Part shown: positions 1 through 8,424 of the stretch, one piece after another
Layout: each line of letters opens with the position of its first letter
Numbering within the stretch: position 1 is the first letter of the stretch
DNA from: JAPWJZ01 sp964575605
GTDB lineage: Bacteria > Pseudomonadota > Alphaproteobacteria > Micavibrionales > UBA2020
Direction of reading: 5' to 3'
NCBI GenBank assembly: GCA_964575605.1
Contig: CAZNRN010000010.1
Span: 1 to 64,000, forward strand
Length of the DNA: 64,000 nucleotides
Notes under the pieces: model-generated
What the model was told of the DNA's origin: nothing
Databases searched by the model: none
What the model saw: only the letters and a program-made list of their open reading frames with translations
Program-made: the position numbers and the translations under genes

Positions 1-68
1 AAATCATTCTCTCAATCATGTTATCTATAGCGATTTCCTACTATACGCTGTCCTGATCTGCGCGCGAG

Positions 69-3000
69 GTGGGCTTCGAAGGTAAACTGGGCGGCCAGGC
101 GAAGGTGCCGGGCGCCGCCGGTACGTGGAAAGCGCTCACGGAAAACGTGAACCAGCTGGCCGCAAACCTCACCACCCAGGTCCGTGCTATCGCGAAGGTG
201 GCGACCGCCGTGACGCAGGGGGACTTGACCCGTTCCATCGCCGTCGAGGCGCAGGGCGAGGTCGCCGTGCTGAAAGACACCATCAACGAGATGATCAGGA
301 ACCTGCGCGATACGACGCTGAAGAACACCGAGCAGGACTGGCTGAAAACCAACCTTGCCAAGTTCTCCCGCATGCTGCAGGGCCAGCGCGACTTGACGAA
401 CGTCGGCCGCACCATTCTGTCCGAGCTCTGCCCCGTGGTTTCGGCGCAGCAGGCGGAATTCTACCTGCTCGACACCAAGGACCGCTCGTCCAAGCTCACC
501 CTCCTCGCCTCCTTCGCGTCGGAAGGCGAAGCCAACATCGGCAAGCAGATCGAGCTTGGCGCCGGCATCATCGGCCAGTGCGCGATCGAGAAACGCAAGA
601 TCGTCCTCGACAACCTGCCCGACACCTATATCCGCATTTCTTCCGCGCTGGGCGAAGCGGCGCCCCGCTCCGTCCTAGTCCTGCCGCTGATCTTCGAAGG
701 CCAGGTCAAGGGCGTGCTCGAGCTTGCGTCGTTCCAGGGCTTCAACCCTTCGCACCTTGCGCTGCTGGACCAGCTTGCTGAATCCATCGGTATCGTGTTG
801 CACACCATCGAAGCAAACATGCGTACCGAAGACCTTCTGACCCAGTCGCAGTCCCTTGCCCAACAGCTCCAGACCCGCCAGCAGGAACTCCAGAACACCA
901 ACCAGGAACTGCAGGAAAAAGCCCACCTGCTCGCCCAGCAGAACCAGGAGGTGGAACGCAAGAACTCCGAGGTGGAACAGGCCCGTCAGGAACTCGAGGA
1001 CAAAGCGAAACAGCTTGCGCTTACCTCCAAATACAAGTCGGAATTCTTGGCCAACATGTCGCACGAATTGCGTACGCCCCTGAACTCCCTGCTCATCTTG
1101 TCCGACCAGCTGACGAAAAACCCCGAGGGCAACCTGACCGCGAAACAGACAGACTTCGCGAAAACCATCCACTCGTCGGGTAACGACCTGCTGATGCTGA
1201 TTAACGACATTCTCGACCTTTCCAAGATCGAATCCGGTACGGTCGTGGTGGAAACCTCCGACCTGCGCTTCGAGGACCTCAAGGGCTATGTGGCGCGTAC
1301 CTTCACGCACGTTGCCGAGCAGAAGAACGTCAACTTCCTCATGCGTTTCGACCCACGCCTGCCGAAAACACTGTTCACCGACAGCAAGCGCCTGCAGCAG
1401 ATCATCAAGAACCTGCTCTCGAACGCCTTCAAGTTCACGCACCACGGCCAGGTCACGCTGGCGGTGGAACCCGTGCAGGCCGGCTGGAGCCCAGACAACG
1501 AAGAACTCAACCGCGCGCAGGAAGTCCTCGCCTTCTCCGTCACCGATACCGGTATCGGCATCGCGGCGGACAAGCAGGCGATCATCTTCGAGGCCTTCCA
1601 GCAGGCCGACGGTTCCACCTCGCGTAAATACGGCGGTACGGGCCTCGGCCTTGCCATCTCGCGAGAGCTGTCCAAGCTGCTGGGCGGTGAAATCCGCCTT
1701 GTCTCGCGCTTGGGTCAAGGTTCGACCTTCACCCTTTACCTGCCGACATCCTATGCCGGCGTGCGCAGCCGCAAGACCGTCACGATCGAGCAGCAGGCGC
1801 CCACGCCACGCCTTGAATCGCCCGTCAAATCGCGCCAGCCCGAACCCGCGAACGACCTGCCCGAACAGGCAGAGCCGGAAGCAGGCTTGCTGGTTAACGA
1901 GGCCGGCGACGACCGCCATGATATCCAGCCCGATGACAGTGTATTGCTCATTATCGAGAACGACCTCGGCTTCGCCCGCTTCCTGATGGATAAGGCGCAC
2001 GAGAACGGCTACAAGGCGCTGGTGACGTCGTTCGGCGCGGCAGCGCTGGTGATGACGCCGGATTATATGCCCGACGCGATCCTGCTCGACATCCACCTGC
2101 CCGACATGCAGGGCTGGCGCGTGCTGGAACGCCTGAAAAACGACATGGCCACCCGCCATATCCCCGTCTGCGTCATTTCAACCGACGAGGCCAAGGGCCA
2201 GGCGTTGGCCTCCGGCGCGCTCGCCTTCATCGCCAAGCCTATCCAGAGCGGCGACGTGCTGGATGCCTCGCTGAAGGCCGTCACCGGCTTCCTCAAGACC
2301 GAGCGGAAAGCCGTGCTGGTGCTGGAGCCTGAAAAAGAAGTGCGCGAGAAAATCGCCAAGGACCTCGATGCCGACGATATCGACGTCATCGTACCAAAGA
2401 ACGACAAGGCAGCGCTGAAGGAAATCAAGGACGGCAAGGCGCAATGCCTGATCCTCCACCCCGCCGCAACCGACTTTGCCGAGAAACTGGTTGCGCTGGC
2501 CGAAAGCAAAAACACGGCGGAAGCGCCCTTCATCCTCGCCAGCATGCCGATTATCATCTATGGCGACAGCGACCCCGAGGCGACCGCCTGGAAGAAATTG
2601 GCCGAGTTCTACCCCGTGCGCCGCATCAGCACGCCCGAGGTATTGCTGGACGCCGCCTCGCTCGCCCTGCACCGCAACCTTGCGGGCGTGCCGGAAGCGC
2701 TGCGAAACCGCATCAGCAGCCAGAACCAGTCGAATGCGATCGTGGTGGGCAAGAAAGCCATGATCGTTGACGACGACGCCCGCAACATTTTCGCGCTGAC
2801 CAGCGTGCTGGAAGAACACGGCATGAACATCGTCTCGGCCGACAACGGCCGCGACGCCATCGCCCTGCTACAGCGCGAGGAAGACATCGATATCGTGCTG
2901 ATGGACATCATGATGCCCGAAATGGACGGCATGCAGACCATCCGCGAGATCCGCAAGCTTGGCAAATTCAAGAACCTGCCCATCGTCGCCGTCACCGCGA

Positions 3001-3116
3001 AAGCCATGAAAGGCGACCGCGAGAAGTGCATCGCGGCCGGCGCCTGGGATTACCTGTCCAAGCCCGTCGACACGGCACAGATGATGGCCGTATTGCGCGC
3101 CTGGCTGCAACGCTAA
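69..3116 (+). CDS. Hybrid sensor histidine kinase with three receivers, probably 5'-truncated
   Basis: Sensor kinase that autophosphorylates and passes phosphate to its own receivers. Order by residue: tail of one HAMP plus a full HAMP (1-100), GAF (about 105-250), Gln/Glu-rich coiled coil (255-325), HisKA with phospho-His in SHELRTPLNS (about 332), HATPase with NAFKFT, DTGIGI and GTGLGL, then receivers at about 625-740, 755-870 and 895-1015. Receivers 1 and 3 keep the acceptor Asp (LLDIHLPDMQGW, LMDIMMPEMDGM); the middle one has lost it (LILHPAATDF). No membrane segment precedes the HAMP. The start is the first GTG after an in-frame TGA at 54-56, but similarity to the HAMP repeat (AREVG.EGKLGGQA) begins before that GTG, so the real protein was probably longer. 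A second hybrid kinase follows after 21 bp, likely co-transcribed. Family certain, 5' end not. Confidence 0.9.
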   Translation: MGFEGKLGGQAKVPGAAGTWKALTENVNQLAANLTTQVRAIAKVATAVTQGDLTRSIAVEAQGEVAVLKDTINEMIRNLRDTTLKNTEQDWLKTNLAKFSRMLQGQRDLTNVGRTILSELCPVVSAQQAEFYLLDTKDRSSKLTLLASFASEGEANIGKQIELGAGIIGQCAIEKRKIVLDNLPDTYIRISSALGEAAPRSVLVLPLIFEGQVKGVLELASFQGFNPSHLALLDQLAESIGIVLHTIEANMRTEDLLTQSQSLAQQLQTRQQELQNTNQELQEKAHLLAQQNQEVERKNSEVEQARQELEDKAKQLALTSKYKSEFLANMSHELRTPLNSLLILSDQLTKNPEGNLTAKQTDFAKTIHSSGNDLLMLINDILDLSKIESGTVVVETSDLRFEDLKGYVARTFTHVAEQKNVNFLMRFDPRLPKTLFTDSKRLQQIIKNLLSNAFKFTHHGQVTLAVEPVQAGWSPDNEELNRAQEVLAFSVTDTGIGIAADKQAIIFEAFQQADGSTSRKYGGTGLGLAISRELSKLLGGEIRLVSRLGQGSTFTLYLPTSYAGVRSRKTVTIEQQAPTPRLESPVKSRQPEPANDLPEQAEPEAGLLVNEAGDDRHDIQPDDSVLLIIENDLGFARFLMDKAHENGYKALVTSFGAAALVMTPDYMPDAILLDIHLPDMQGWRVLERLKNDMATRHIPVCVISTDEAKGQALASGALAFIAKPIQSGDVLDASLKAVTGFLKTERKAVLVLEPEKEVREKIAKDLDADDIDVIVPKNDKAALKEIKDGKAQCLILHPAATDFAEKLVALAESKNTAEAPFILASMPIIIYGDSDPEATAWKKLAEFYPVRRISTPEVLLDAASLALHRNLAGVPEALRNRISSQNQSNAIVVGKKAMIVDDDARNIFALTSVLEEHGMNIVSADNGRDAIALLQREEDIDIVLMDIMMPEMDGMQTIREIRKLGKFKNLPIVAVTAKAMKGDREKCIAAGAWDYLSKPVDTAQMMAVLRAWLQR

Positions 3117-3137
3117 GGGAACCGGGACTTTTCAACC

Positions 3138-4760
3138 ATGGCCGACAAAGCCGAAAAAACCGAGACCCCGCCCCCGCATCAGGACGACGATTTCCCGTCG
3201 TACGAGGCGCGCCGCGTCGATATCCTGCTGGTCGACGACCTGCCAGAAAAAATGCTGGTCTACCGCACCGTGCTGGAAGAACTCGGCCAGAACATCGTCT
3301 GCGCCAACAGCGGCCAGGAAGCGCTGAAAATGGTGCTGCAGCACGATTTCGCCGTCATCCTGCTCGACGTCAACATGCCGGGCATGGATGGCTTCGAAAC
3401 CGCATCGCTTATCCGCAAACGCCGCAAATCCTCGCGCACGCCGATCATCTTCCTGACCGCGTTTGTCGACGATGTGCATGCGGCGCAGGGCTATGCTTCG
3501 GGCGCCGTCGACTACCTGCTCACCCCCGTGATGCCGGAAGTGCTGAAGGCCAAGGTCAGGGTTTTCATAGAACTGTACCAGATGCGCCAGCAGGCGGCAT
3601 TGCAAGCCGAGGAACACGCGCGCCGCAAGGCCGCCGAGGAGGCAGACCGCCGCAAGGACGCCTTCCTGGGCATGCTTGCGCACGAGCTGCGCAACCCACT
3701 CGGCCCCATCCGCAACGCTATCCACCTGCTGCAAAAAGACGCTAGCGACACCGAAAGCGCGAAACTGCAATCCGTTATCGACCGGCAGATCACGCATATG
3801 ACGCGCCTGGTCGACGACCTGCTCGATTCTACGCGCCTTGCCAACGGCAAGATCCTGCTGCGTAAGGAAAAATGCGACCTTGCCCGTATTGCCCATCAGA
3901 CGGCGGAGGACTACCGCAGTATATTCGATGACGCGGGCCTCAAGCTTACCACAGATTTACCCTCCGCCCCCGTCTGGGTGCAGGGCGACCCCACGCGCCT
4001 TGCCCAGATGATCGGCAACCTGCTGCACAACGCGCATAAATTCACCAACCGCGGCGGCGAGGTGCATGTTTCGTTGACCGAGGACGACAGTGGTCGCGCC
4101 CTGCTTAAAGTGAAAGACACGGGCATCGGCATCGATTCAACCACCCTGCCCCACGTATTTGAATCCTTCCACCAGGCCGATCAGGGGCTCGACCGCACGC
4201 GCGGCGGCCTCGGCCTCGGCCTTGCGCTGGTCAAGGGCCTCGCCAAGCTGCACGACGGCCTCGTCGGCGCGGAAAGCGACGGCCTCGGCAAGGGCTCGCA
4301 ATTCTTCCTGAAGCTGCCCGCCACTTTCGCGAAGGAAGACAACACCCCCGTCATCAGCGCTGCCGTAAACGGCGGCCACGATATCAAGCGCCGCATCCTG
4401 ATTATCGAGGACAGCTATGACGCCGCCGAAACCACCAAGATGATGCTGGCGCGCGAGGGCCACGAGGTGCGCATCGCGGGCACCGGCCCCGAAGGCATCA
4501 GCATCGCGCATGATTTCAACCCCGATGTCATCCTCTGCGATATCGGCCTGCCCGGCATCGACGGCTACCAGGTTATCCGCAAACTGCGCGAAGACCCGGC
4601 GCTGGCCGCGATTTACGTCATCGCACTCACCGGCTATGGCCGCGACAAGGACCGCCAGATGGCGCGCGAAGCGGGTTTCGACGAGCACATGACGAAACCC
4701 ATCGACTTCCCCGTGCTGAAACGCGCGCTGACGCAGCTGCAAAGCGGCCAGCCGAACTAA
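3138..4760 (+). CDS. Hybrid histidine kinase: REC-HisKA-HATPase-REC
   Basis: Cytosolic kinase with a receiver at each end. Receiver 1 (about 20-145) has DD near LLVDDLP and acceptor Asp in LLDVNMPGMDGF; a short charged coiled coil leads to HisKA with the phospho-His in LAHELRNPLGP (about 185); HATPase shows NLLHNAHKFT, DTGIGID and GLGLGLAL; receiver 2 (about 415-540) has LIIEDSYD, acceptor Asp in LCDIGLPGIDGY and the Lys in MTKPID. There is no membrane or sensory domain, so input probably arrives by phosphorylation of receiver 1. It sits 21 bp after the first hybrid kinase and converges on the OmpR-type regulator, so the three may form one phosphorelay (inference). Confidence 0.92.
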   Translation: MADKAEKTETPPPHQDDDFPSYEARRVDILLVDDLPEKMLVYRTVLEELGQNIVCANSGQEALKMVLQHDFAVILLDVNMPGMDGFETASLIRKRRKSSRTPIIFLTAFVDDVHAAQGYASGAVDYLLTPVMPEVLKAKVRVFIELYQMRQQAALQAEEHARRKAAEEADRRKDAFLGMLAHELRNPLGPIRNAIHLLQKDASDTESAKLQSVIDRQITHMTRLVDDLLDSTRLANGKILLRKEKCDLARIAHQTAEDYRSIFDDAGLKLTTDLPSAPVWVQGDPTRLAQMIGNLLHNAHKFTNRGGEVHVSLTEDDSGRALLKVKDTGIGIDSTTLPHVFESFHQADQGLDRTRGGLGLGLALVKGLAKLHDGLVGAESDGLGKGSQFFLKLPATFAKEDNTPVISAAVNGGHDIKRRILIIEDSYDAAETTKMMLAREGHEVRIAGTGPEGISIAHDFNPDVILCDIGLPGIDGYQVIRKLREDPALAAIYVIALTGYGRDKDRQMAREAGFDEHMTKPIDFPVLKRALTQLQSGQPN

Positions 4761-4781
4761 CGATATAAATGAAAAGGCCGC

Positions 4782-5528
4782 TTAATCCAGCGGTTTGGGA
4801 TCCCCGCAGAACATGTATCCGACGCCGCGCACGGTCTTGATCAGGCCGGGTTCCTGCGGGTCGTCGTCCAGTTTCTTGCGGATGCGGGCGACCTGCGTGT
4901 CGATCACGCGGTCGTAAACGTCGAACTGCCCTTCACGGGTCAGGTCGAAAAGCTTTTCGCGCGTCAGCACGCGGTTGGGCGCCAGCACCAGCGCCTCCAG
5001 CAGCTTGAATTCGCCGCTTGTCAGCGAGGCGGGTTCGTTTTTCGCGTCGAACAGCTGGTATTGCTGGCGGTCCAGCACCCAGCCGCTGAAGCCGATGCGC
5101 GAGGCTTTTTCAAGCGGGGTCTTGGTGTCTGTCTGCTCGGCCGCGGGCTTGTTGTCGGCGCCCACGCGGCGCAGCACAGCCTTGATGCGCGCGGCCAGTT
5201 CATGCATCTCGAAAGGCTTCGTCAGGTAATCGTCGGCACCCATTTCGAGGCCTACGACTTTGTCGGTGAGGTCGGCGCGGCCGCTTACAACTATGACGGG
5301 TACGAATTTCTTGATGTGGATTTCCTTCAGCAGCGTCAGGCCGTCTTTATCGGGCAGCATCAGGTCGAGAAGGATGATATCGGGTTCGCCGCCTTCGGAC
5401 AGGTGCGTCATCAGCTCTGCGCCGCTGCGGGCGAAAGACAGCTGGAATCCCTGCTGCTCCAGATAGGGCCTCATCAGCGCCTGGAGGTCAGAATCATCGT
5501 CAACGACTAGCACGGAGGCCTTAGGCAC
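4782..5528 (-). CDS. OmpR/PhoB-family response regulator
   Basis: Two-component transcription regulator of 248 residues. The N-terminal receiver has VVDDDSD, the acceptor Asp in LLDLMLPDKDGL and the Lys in LTKPFE. The C-terminal winged helix has LTSGEFKLLEALVLAPN and the closing IKTVRGVGYMF typical of OmpR-type DNA-binding domains. The linker of about 25 residues is polar (DNKPAAEQTDTKT). It is read away from the ECF sigma gene and toward the hybrid kinases. The partner kinase is not proven; the neighbouring hybrids are candidates. Confidence 0.93.
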   Translation of the reverse strand: MPKASVLVVDDDSDLQALMRPYLEQQGFQLSFARSGAELMTHLSEGGEPDIILLDLMLPDKDGLTLLKEIHIKKFVPVIVVSGRADLTDKVVGLEMGADDYLTKPFEMHELAARIKAVLRRVGADNKPAAEQTDTKTPLEKASRIGFSGWVLDRQQYQLFDAKNEPASLTSGEFKLLEALVLAPNRVLTREKLFDLTREGQFDVYDRVIDTQVARIRKKLDDDPQEPGLIKTVRGVGYMFCGDPKPLD

Positions 5529-5707
5529 GCCGGATCCTTTAATTATGTTAAAACATTACTTAAAGTTGTAGCTAATATTCACGTATTCAAGCGTTTTGTC
5601 ACGAAAATAAGACAATTTATTTCGAAGTTGTCACTTGACCGACATTAGGGGCTCACATGGGGGGCCTACATTGGGGATATACGATGAAAAACAACAAGGA
5701 GAACCCC
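5529..5707. promoter_or_regulatory. Divergent intergenic region between response regulator and ECF sigma gene
   Basis: AT-rich 180 bp stretch that must hold the promoters of both divergent genes. No clear TTGACA/TATAAT pair and no GGAAC element stands out. The only firm site is the AAGGAG ribosome site at 5696-5701 that fixes the sigma factor start. Confidence 0.4.
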
Positions 5708-6256
5708 ATGTTCACGCACACCGAGCTCCTGGCAGAAAAAGACAAACTCCACAGATTCGCCCTCCGCCTGACCAAAAACCAGAGCGATGCGGACGATCTT
5801 CTCCAGTCGACCCTGCTGCGCGCCATCGAAAAAGAAGATTATTACACCGAAGGCACCAACCTCTTCAGCTGGGCTTCGAAGATTATGTTTAACATCTTCG
5901 CCGGCCAGTACCGCCGCAAGAAGAAGTTCGAAAGCCAGTACGACCCCATGCCCTATATCTCGCAGGCGACCATCCAGCCCTCGCATGAGATGGTGGTCGA
6001 TTTCGCCAAGGTCCGCGAATGCATGGGCAAACTGTCGCCCGAACACCGCGAGATCCTGAACCTGGTCTGCATCCAGGGCGGCCGTTACGAAGACGTGTCC
6101 GAACAGCTGGACATCCCGCTGGGTACCGTGCGTTCGCGCCTCTCGCGCGCCCGCCGCAGCCTGCAGGATCTGCTTGATACGCCCGAGATGATCGACGCCG
6201 CCGGCGCAGCTGCCCTCCAGCAGCGTATGGCTGAACAGACCCGCTACCTGCACTAA
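5708..6256 (+). CDS. ECF-type RNA polymerase sigma factor, EcfG-like
   Basis: Alternative sigma factor of 182 residues that directs RNA polymerase to a stress or envelope regulon. Region 2 is seen in RFALRLTKNQSDADDLLQST and the GTNLFSWASKIM segment; region 4 in LSPEHREILNLV, the YEDVSEQLDIPLGTVRSR turn and the RARRSLQDLL tail. This layout resembles the EcfG general-stress group of alphaproteobacteria (known family; assignment to EcfG is inference). Start chosen at ATG 5708, 6 nt after AAGGAG; an in-frame ATG at 5684 lacks a comparable site. No anti-sigma factor, NepR or PhyR gene is adjacent. Several genes in the window carry GGAAC-N19-TT upstream, as expected of an EcfG target. Confidence 0.9.
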   Translation: MFTHTELLAEKDKLHRFALRLTKNQSDADDLLQSTLLRAIEKEDYYTEGTNLFSWASKIMFNIFAGQYRRKKKFESQYDPMPYISQATIQPSHEMVVDFAKVRECMGKLSPEHREILNLVCIQGGRYEDVSEQLDIPLGTVRSRLSRARRSLQDLLDTPEMIDAAGAAALQQRMAEQTRYLH

Positions 6257-6280
6257 GCATTACCGTACATCCGGAAAAAG

Positions 6281-6320
6281 CCGCGGCGCGAGGGCTCCCC
6301 TTCGCGCCGCGGTCTTTTTT
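6281..6320 (+). terminator. Rho-independent terminator of the sigma gene
   Basis: An 11-bp GC stem (6281-6291 with 6302-6312), 10-nt loop, then TCTTTTTT. It ends the sigma gene and separates it from the convergent receiver gene. Confidence 0.9.
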
Positions 6321-6335
6321 GTTCGTGGTTAAGGA

Positions 6336-6776
6336 TTAGAAGAAGACCCAGTCCCCGCGCGAGAAGGGCTTCGACAGGAAGGCCTTGGCACCATGGTTGC
6401 GGGCGGCCGTCACGTCATCGTCGCTGCGCGTGCCGGAAACGACCACGACCGGGATGTCGGCCACGTCCTTTGCCTTCATCAGCTTATCCAGCGTCTTGAA
6501 GCCGTCCATCTTGGGCATATGGAGGTCGAGCAGGATCAGGCGCGGACGCTCCTTTTTAAACGCCTTCTCGCCCGCCTCGCGGCCTTTGTCGAGGTATTCC
6601 ATCAGCTGCACGCCGTTGGAAAAGGTCTGCACGGGCGCATCACCCAGCAGGAATTTAACCTCCCGCCACAGCAGCAGCTGGTCGTCCGTATCGTCTTCGA
6701 CAATGATAATCGGCCCCTTGTCCTTTCGAAGCCCGCGCGCCACGCGCGCCAGTTCCTGTCTGATTTCTGTCAGCAT
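6336..6776 (-). CDS. Single-domain response regulator
   Basis: Stand-alone receiver of 146 residues with no output domain. IIIVEDDTDDQ supplies the acidic pocket, LLDLHMPKMDGF the acceptor Asp, VVSGTRSDDD the switch Thr region and FLSKPF the Lys. About 20 residues precede the receiver. The loop at KKERPR and the overall form recall the Rcp1-like receivers that pair with phytochrome-type kinases, but no such kinase is here. Ribosome site AGAGGGGGA lies just upstream. It could act in the phosphorelay of the hybrid kinases (inference). Confidence 0.88.
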   Translation of the reverse strand: MLTEIRQELARVARGLRKDKGPIIIVEDDTDDQLLLWREVKFLLGDAPVQTFSNGVQLMEYLDKGREAGEKAFKKERPRLILLDLHMPKMDGFKTLDKLMKAKDVADIPVVVVSGTRSDDDVTAARNHGAKAFLSKPFSRGDWVFF

Positions 6777-6813
6777 AGTGTCCCCCTCTTGCTGTTTACA
6801 GTTTATTAATGGC

Positions 6814-7263
6814 CTAATGCCACATCGTGCGGGCGAGGTTATCCTCGCTCTCGTTTTTAACCAGCATCTCGTCGGACGCCAGTTTCACACATCTTTGCAG
6901 CCGCTTGTTCAGCGCGGGCTGCAGGTCTGTCATGGTCGGTTCGGCCGCGACCAGCACGGCCTTGTCGAATTCGCGGCGGCTTTCGGCCATGTCCAGCCAG
7001 TCGGCGAAACCCGCCAGGAACTGGCGGCTGTTGCGTATAGCCGAATTCGGCAGGTCGGGCAGCGGGTGCGTCGCTTCGCGGCTAGGCGTGTCAATGCACA
7101 GTTGGCCATGATCCAGATAGGCATCCCCGATCCATCTGGTGCCCTCCGTCGTCCGCTCGTAGATATGGGCACGCGTATGCTCGACCTCCACTATCCACAG
7201 TTTCCGGCTGCTGGAATTCCGTGTTGTGTCCGGCGTGATATTTGCCGCTTTTCCTGTTTTCAT
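6814..7263 (-). CDS. Host-attachment-family protein (PF10116-like)
   Basis: Cytosolic protein of 149 residues resembling the family named 'protein required for attachment to host cells'. Typical parts: an N-terminal strand with a lone Trp and aromatic end (KLWIVEVEHTRAHIYE), a middle stretch with NSRQFLAGFADWL, and a C-terminal half (FDKAVLVAAEPTMTDLQPAL) matching the family's pattern of hydrophobic strand, then a helix ending near the Lys/Arg-rich tail. The biochemical role of the family is unknown despite its name. Ribosome site AGAGAGG. Placed between a receiver and an Hsp20 gene, which fits a stress context. Confidence 0.7.
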   Translation of the reverse strand: MKTGKAANITPDTTRNSSSRKLWIVEVEHTRAHIYERTTEGTRWIGDAYLDHGQLCIDTPSREATHPLPDLPNSAIRNSRQFLAGFADWLDMAESRREFDKAVLVAAEPTMTDLQPALNKRLQRCVKLASDEMLVKNESEDNLARTMWH

Positions 7264-7298
7264 GCCAACCTCTCTCGCTCATCGCTGTTTACTCTGGT

Positions 7299-7751
7299 TT
7301 AACGTTGCGGCGCCGGGGCCACGCCTTGTTTCTTGGGCAGGGTGACTGTCAGCATCCCGTCCCTGAATTCGCTTGAACTTCGCGCGCTGTCGACAATGCC
7401 GGGCAGCAGGATCGAGCGCGTAAAAGGGCCCGTTTGCATTTCACGGCGCAGGTATTTCACATCTGCCGCGCCCGCATCCAGCCCTTCGCTTTTTATCGTC
7501 AGCATACCCGCGTCGACAGCGGCGCTGACGCTGCCGGGCGGCATGCCGGGCAGCGCAGCCTCTACATAAAAGGCAGAGCCGCCGTCGATAATGTTAATCA
7601 AAGGTAAACGTTTGCTGCCCCATTCCTCGATATAGGCTTGGGCGCTGTTGTAGCAGCGCGCGAACAGGGAATTCATTTCCTGCTGCAGCTGCGCCAGCGA
7701 CAAGGTGATGTCGCTCTGCGCGTTCTCAGGCATCTCTTTCGATCGGCTCAT
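7299..7751 (-). CDS. Hsp20/alpha-crystallin small heat-shock protein
   Basis: ATP-independent holdase chaperone, 150 residues. The alpha-crystallin domain shows FYVEAALPGMPPGSV, LTIKSEG, FTRSILLPGIV and the hallmark FRDGMLTVTLPK. The tail (QGVAPAPQR) lacks the I-x-I motif many family members use to oligomerise. Start set at ATG 7751 because GGAGG lies 5 nt upstream; earlier in-frame ATGs at 7775 and 7805 lack one. The N-terminal arm is rich in Gln/Leu, as usual. Confidence 0.88.
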   Translation of the reverse strand: MSRSKEMPENAQSDITLSLAQLQQEMNSLFARCYNSAQAYIEEWGSKRLPLINIIDGGSAFYVEAALPGMPPGSVSAAVDAGMLTIKSEGLDAGAADVKYLRREMQTGPFTRSILLPGIVDSARSSSEFRDGMLTVTLPKKQGVAPAPQR

Positions 7752-7845
7752 GGCAGCCTCCGCCTTTCCTTTCATCCCAATGGGCGAAAGTTGCCAATGG
7801 TTCATAATAAAGTGGCGGGACGGGTAACTATGTACCTTTGCACGC

Positions 7846-7871
7846 GGAACCCCTGACTGGAAGCACGTATT
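7846..7871 (+). promoter_or_regulatory. Candidate EcfG-type promoter (GGAAC-N19-TT)
   Basis: GGAAC at 7846-7850, then 19 nt, then TT at 7870-7871, with CGTA just before the TT. The next gene starts 85 bp downstream at 7957. The spacing equals that of five other matches in this window. Confidence 0.4.
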
Positions 7872-7956
7872 GGTTGAGTCAGGACAGCCTCGCGCCGACT
7901 GCGCGGGCTGTTCTCAACAAACCGCTAAAAATTTATAAAAAGTAGAGAGGTGCCAG

Positions 7957-8421
7957 ATGCCGAACCTTGAAAAAGAAAACGGTACGACCGTCCTTCCCGA
8001 TGCCAAGGACCAGGGCAAGGAATATGCCGAATTCCTCACCGAAAAAGTCGGCGAGATCAATTCGGGCATCGAGGAATTCCACCGGCTGCTCACCAACTAC
8101 GCCGAAACGGTGGAACACGAAGGCCTGCACGAGCAGCTGGAAACGCTTGAAAACTGGATGCGACTGAACGCCGAAAGCATGGCGCTCGCCGTGCGTATTT
8201 TCGAGATGGGGCCCGTCTGGCTGGACGAGCTGCACAAGCGCCTGTCGCTGGCGACGGAGGAACTGGGGCGCCTTGAAGGCGAAGGCGGCCCGCCGGAATC
8301 TCCCGGCGAAAATGAAACGCAAGAAAACCAGAAACTGTCCGATGTCTGGAATGCCGCGAACAGCGTCATGTCCAGCATGTCGCAGCTTTTCGCCCCGCCC
8401 AACAAAGGCGCGACGCACTAG
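7957..8421 (+). CDS. Hypothetical acidic helical protein
   Basis: Not recognised. 154 residues, strongly acidic, no signal peptide or membrane segment. Mostly predicted helix: EYAEFLTEKVGEINSGIEEF and LHEQLETLENWMRLNAES look like heptad-bearing coiled coils, followed by a Gly/Pro/Glu linker (GEGGPPESPGENE) and a short C-terminal helix. Ribosome site AGAGAGG before ATG 7957. Converges on the outer-membrane protein gene with a 3-bp gap. A candidate EcfG-type promoter lies upstream. Confidence 0.7.
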   Translation: MPNLEKENGTTVLPDAKDQGKEYAEFLTEKVGEINSGIEEFHRLLTNYAETVEHEGLHEQLETLENWMRLNAESMALAVRIFEMGPVWLDELHKRLSLATEELGRLEGEGGPPESPGENETQENQKLSDVWNAANSVMSSMSQLFAPPNKGATH

Positions 8422-8424
8422 CAC

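Noticed and set aside
675..2159. Long minus-strand frame (494 codons) opposite the first kinase
   Set aside because: GC-rich codon bias leaves long open frames antisense to real genes; no ribosome site and sequence lacks protein-like patterns.
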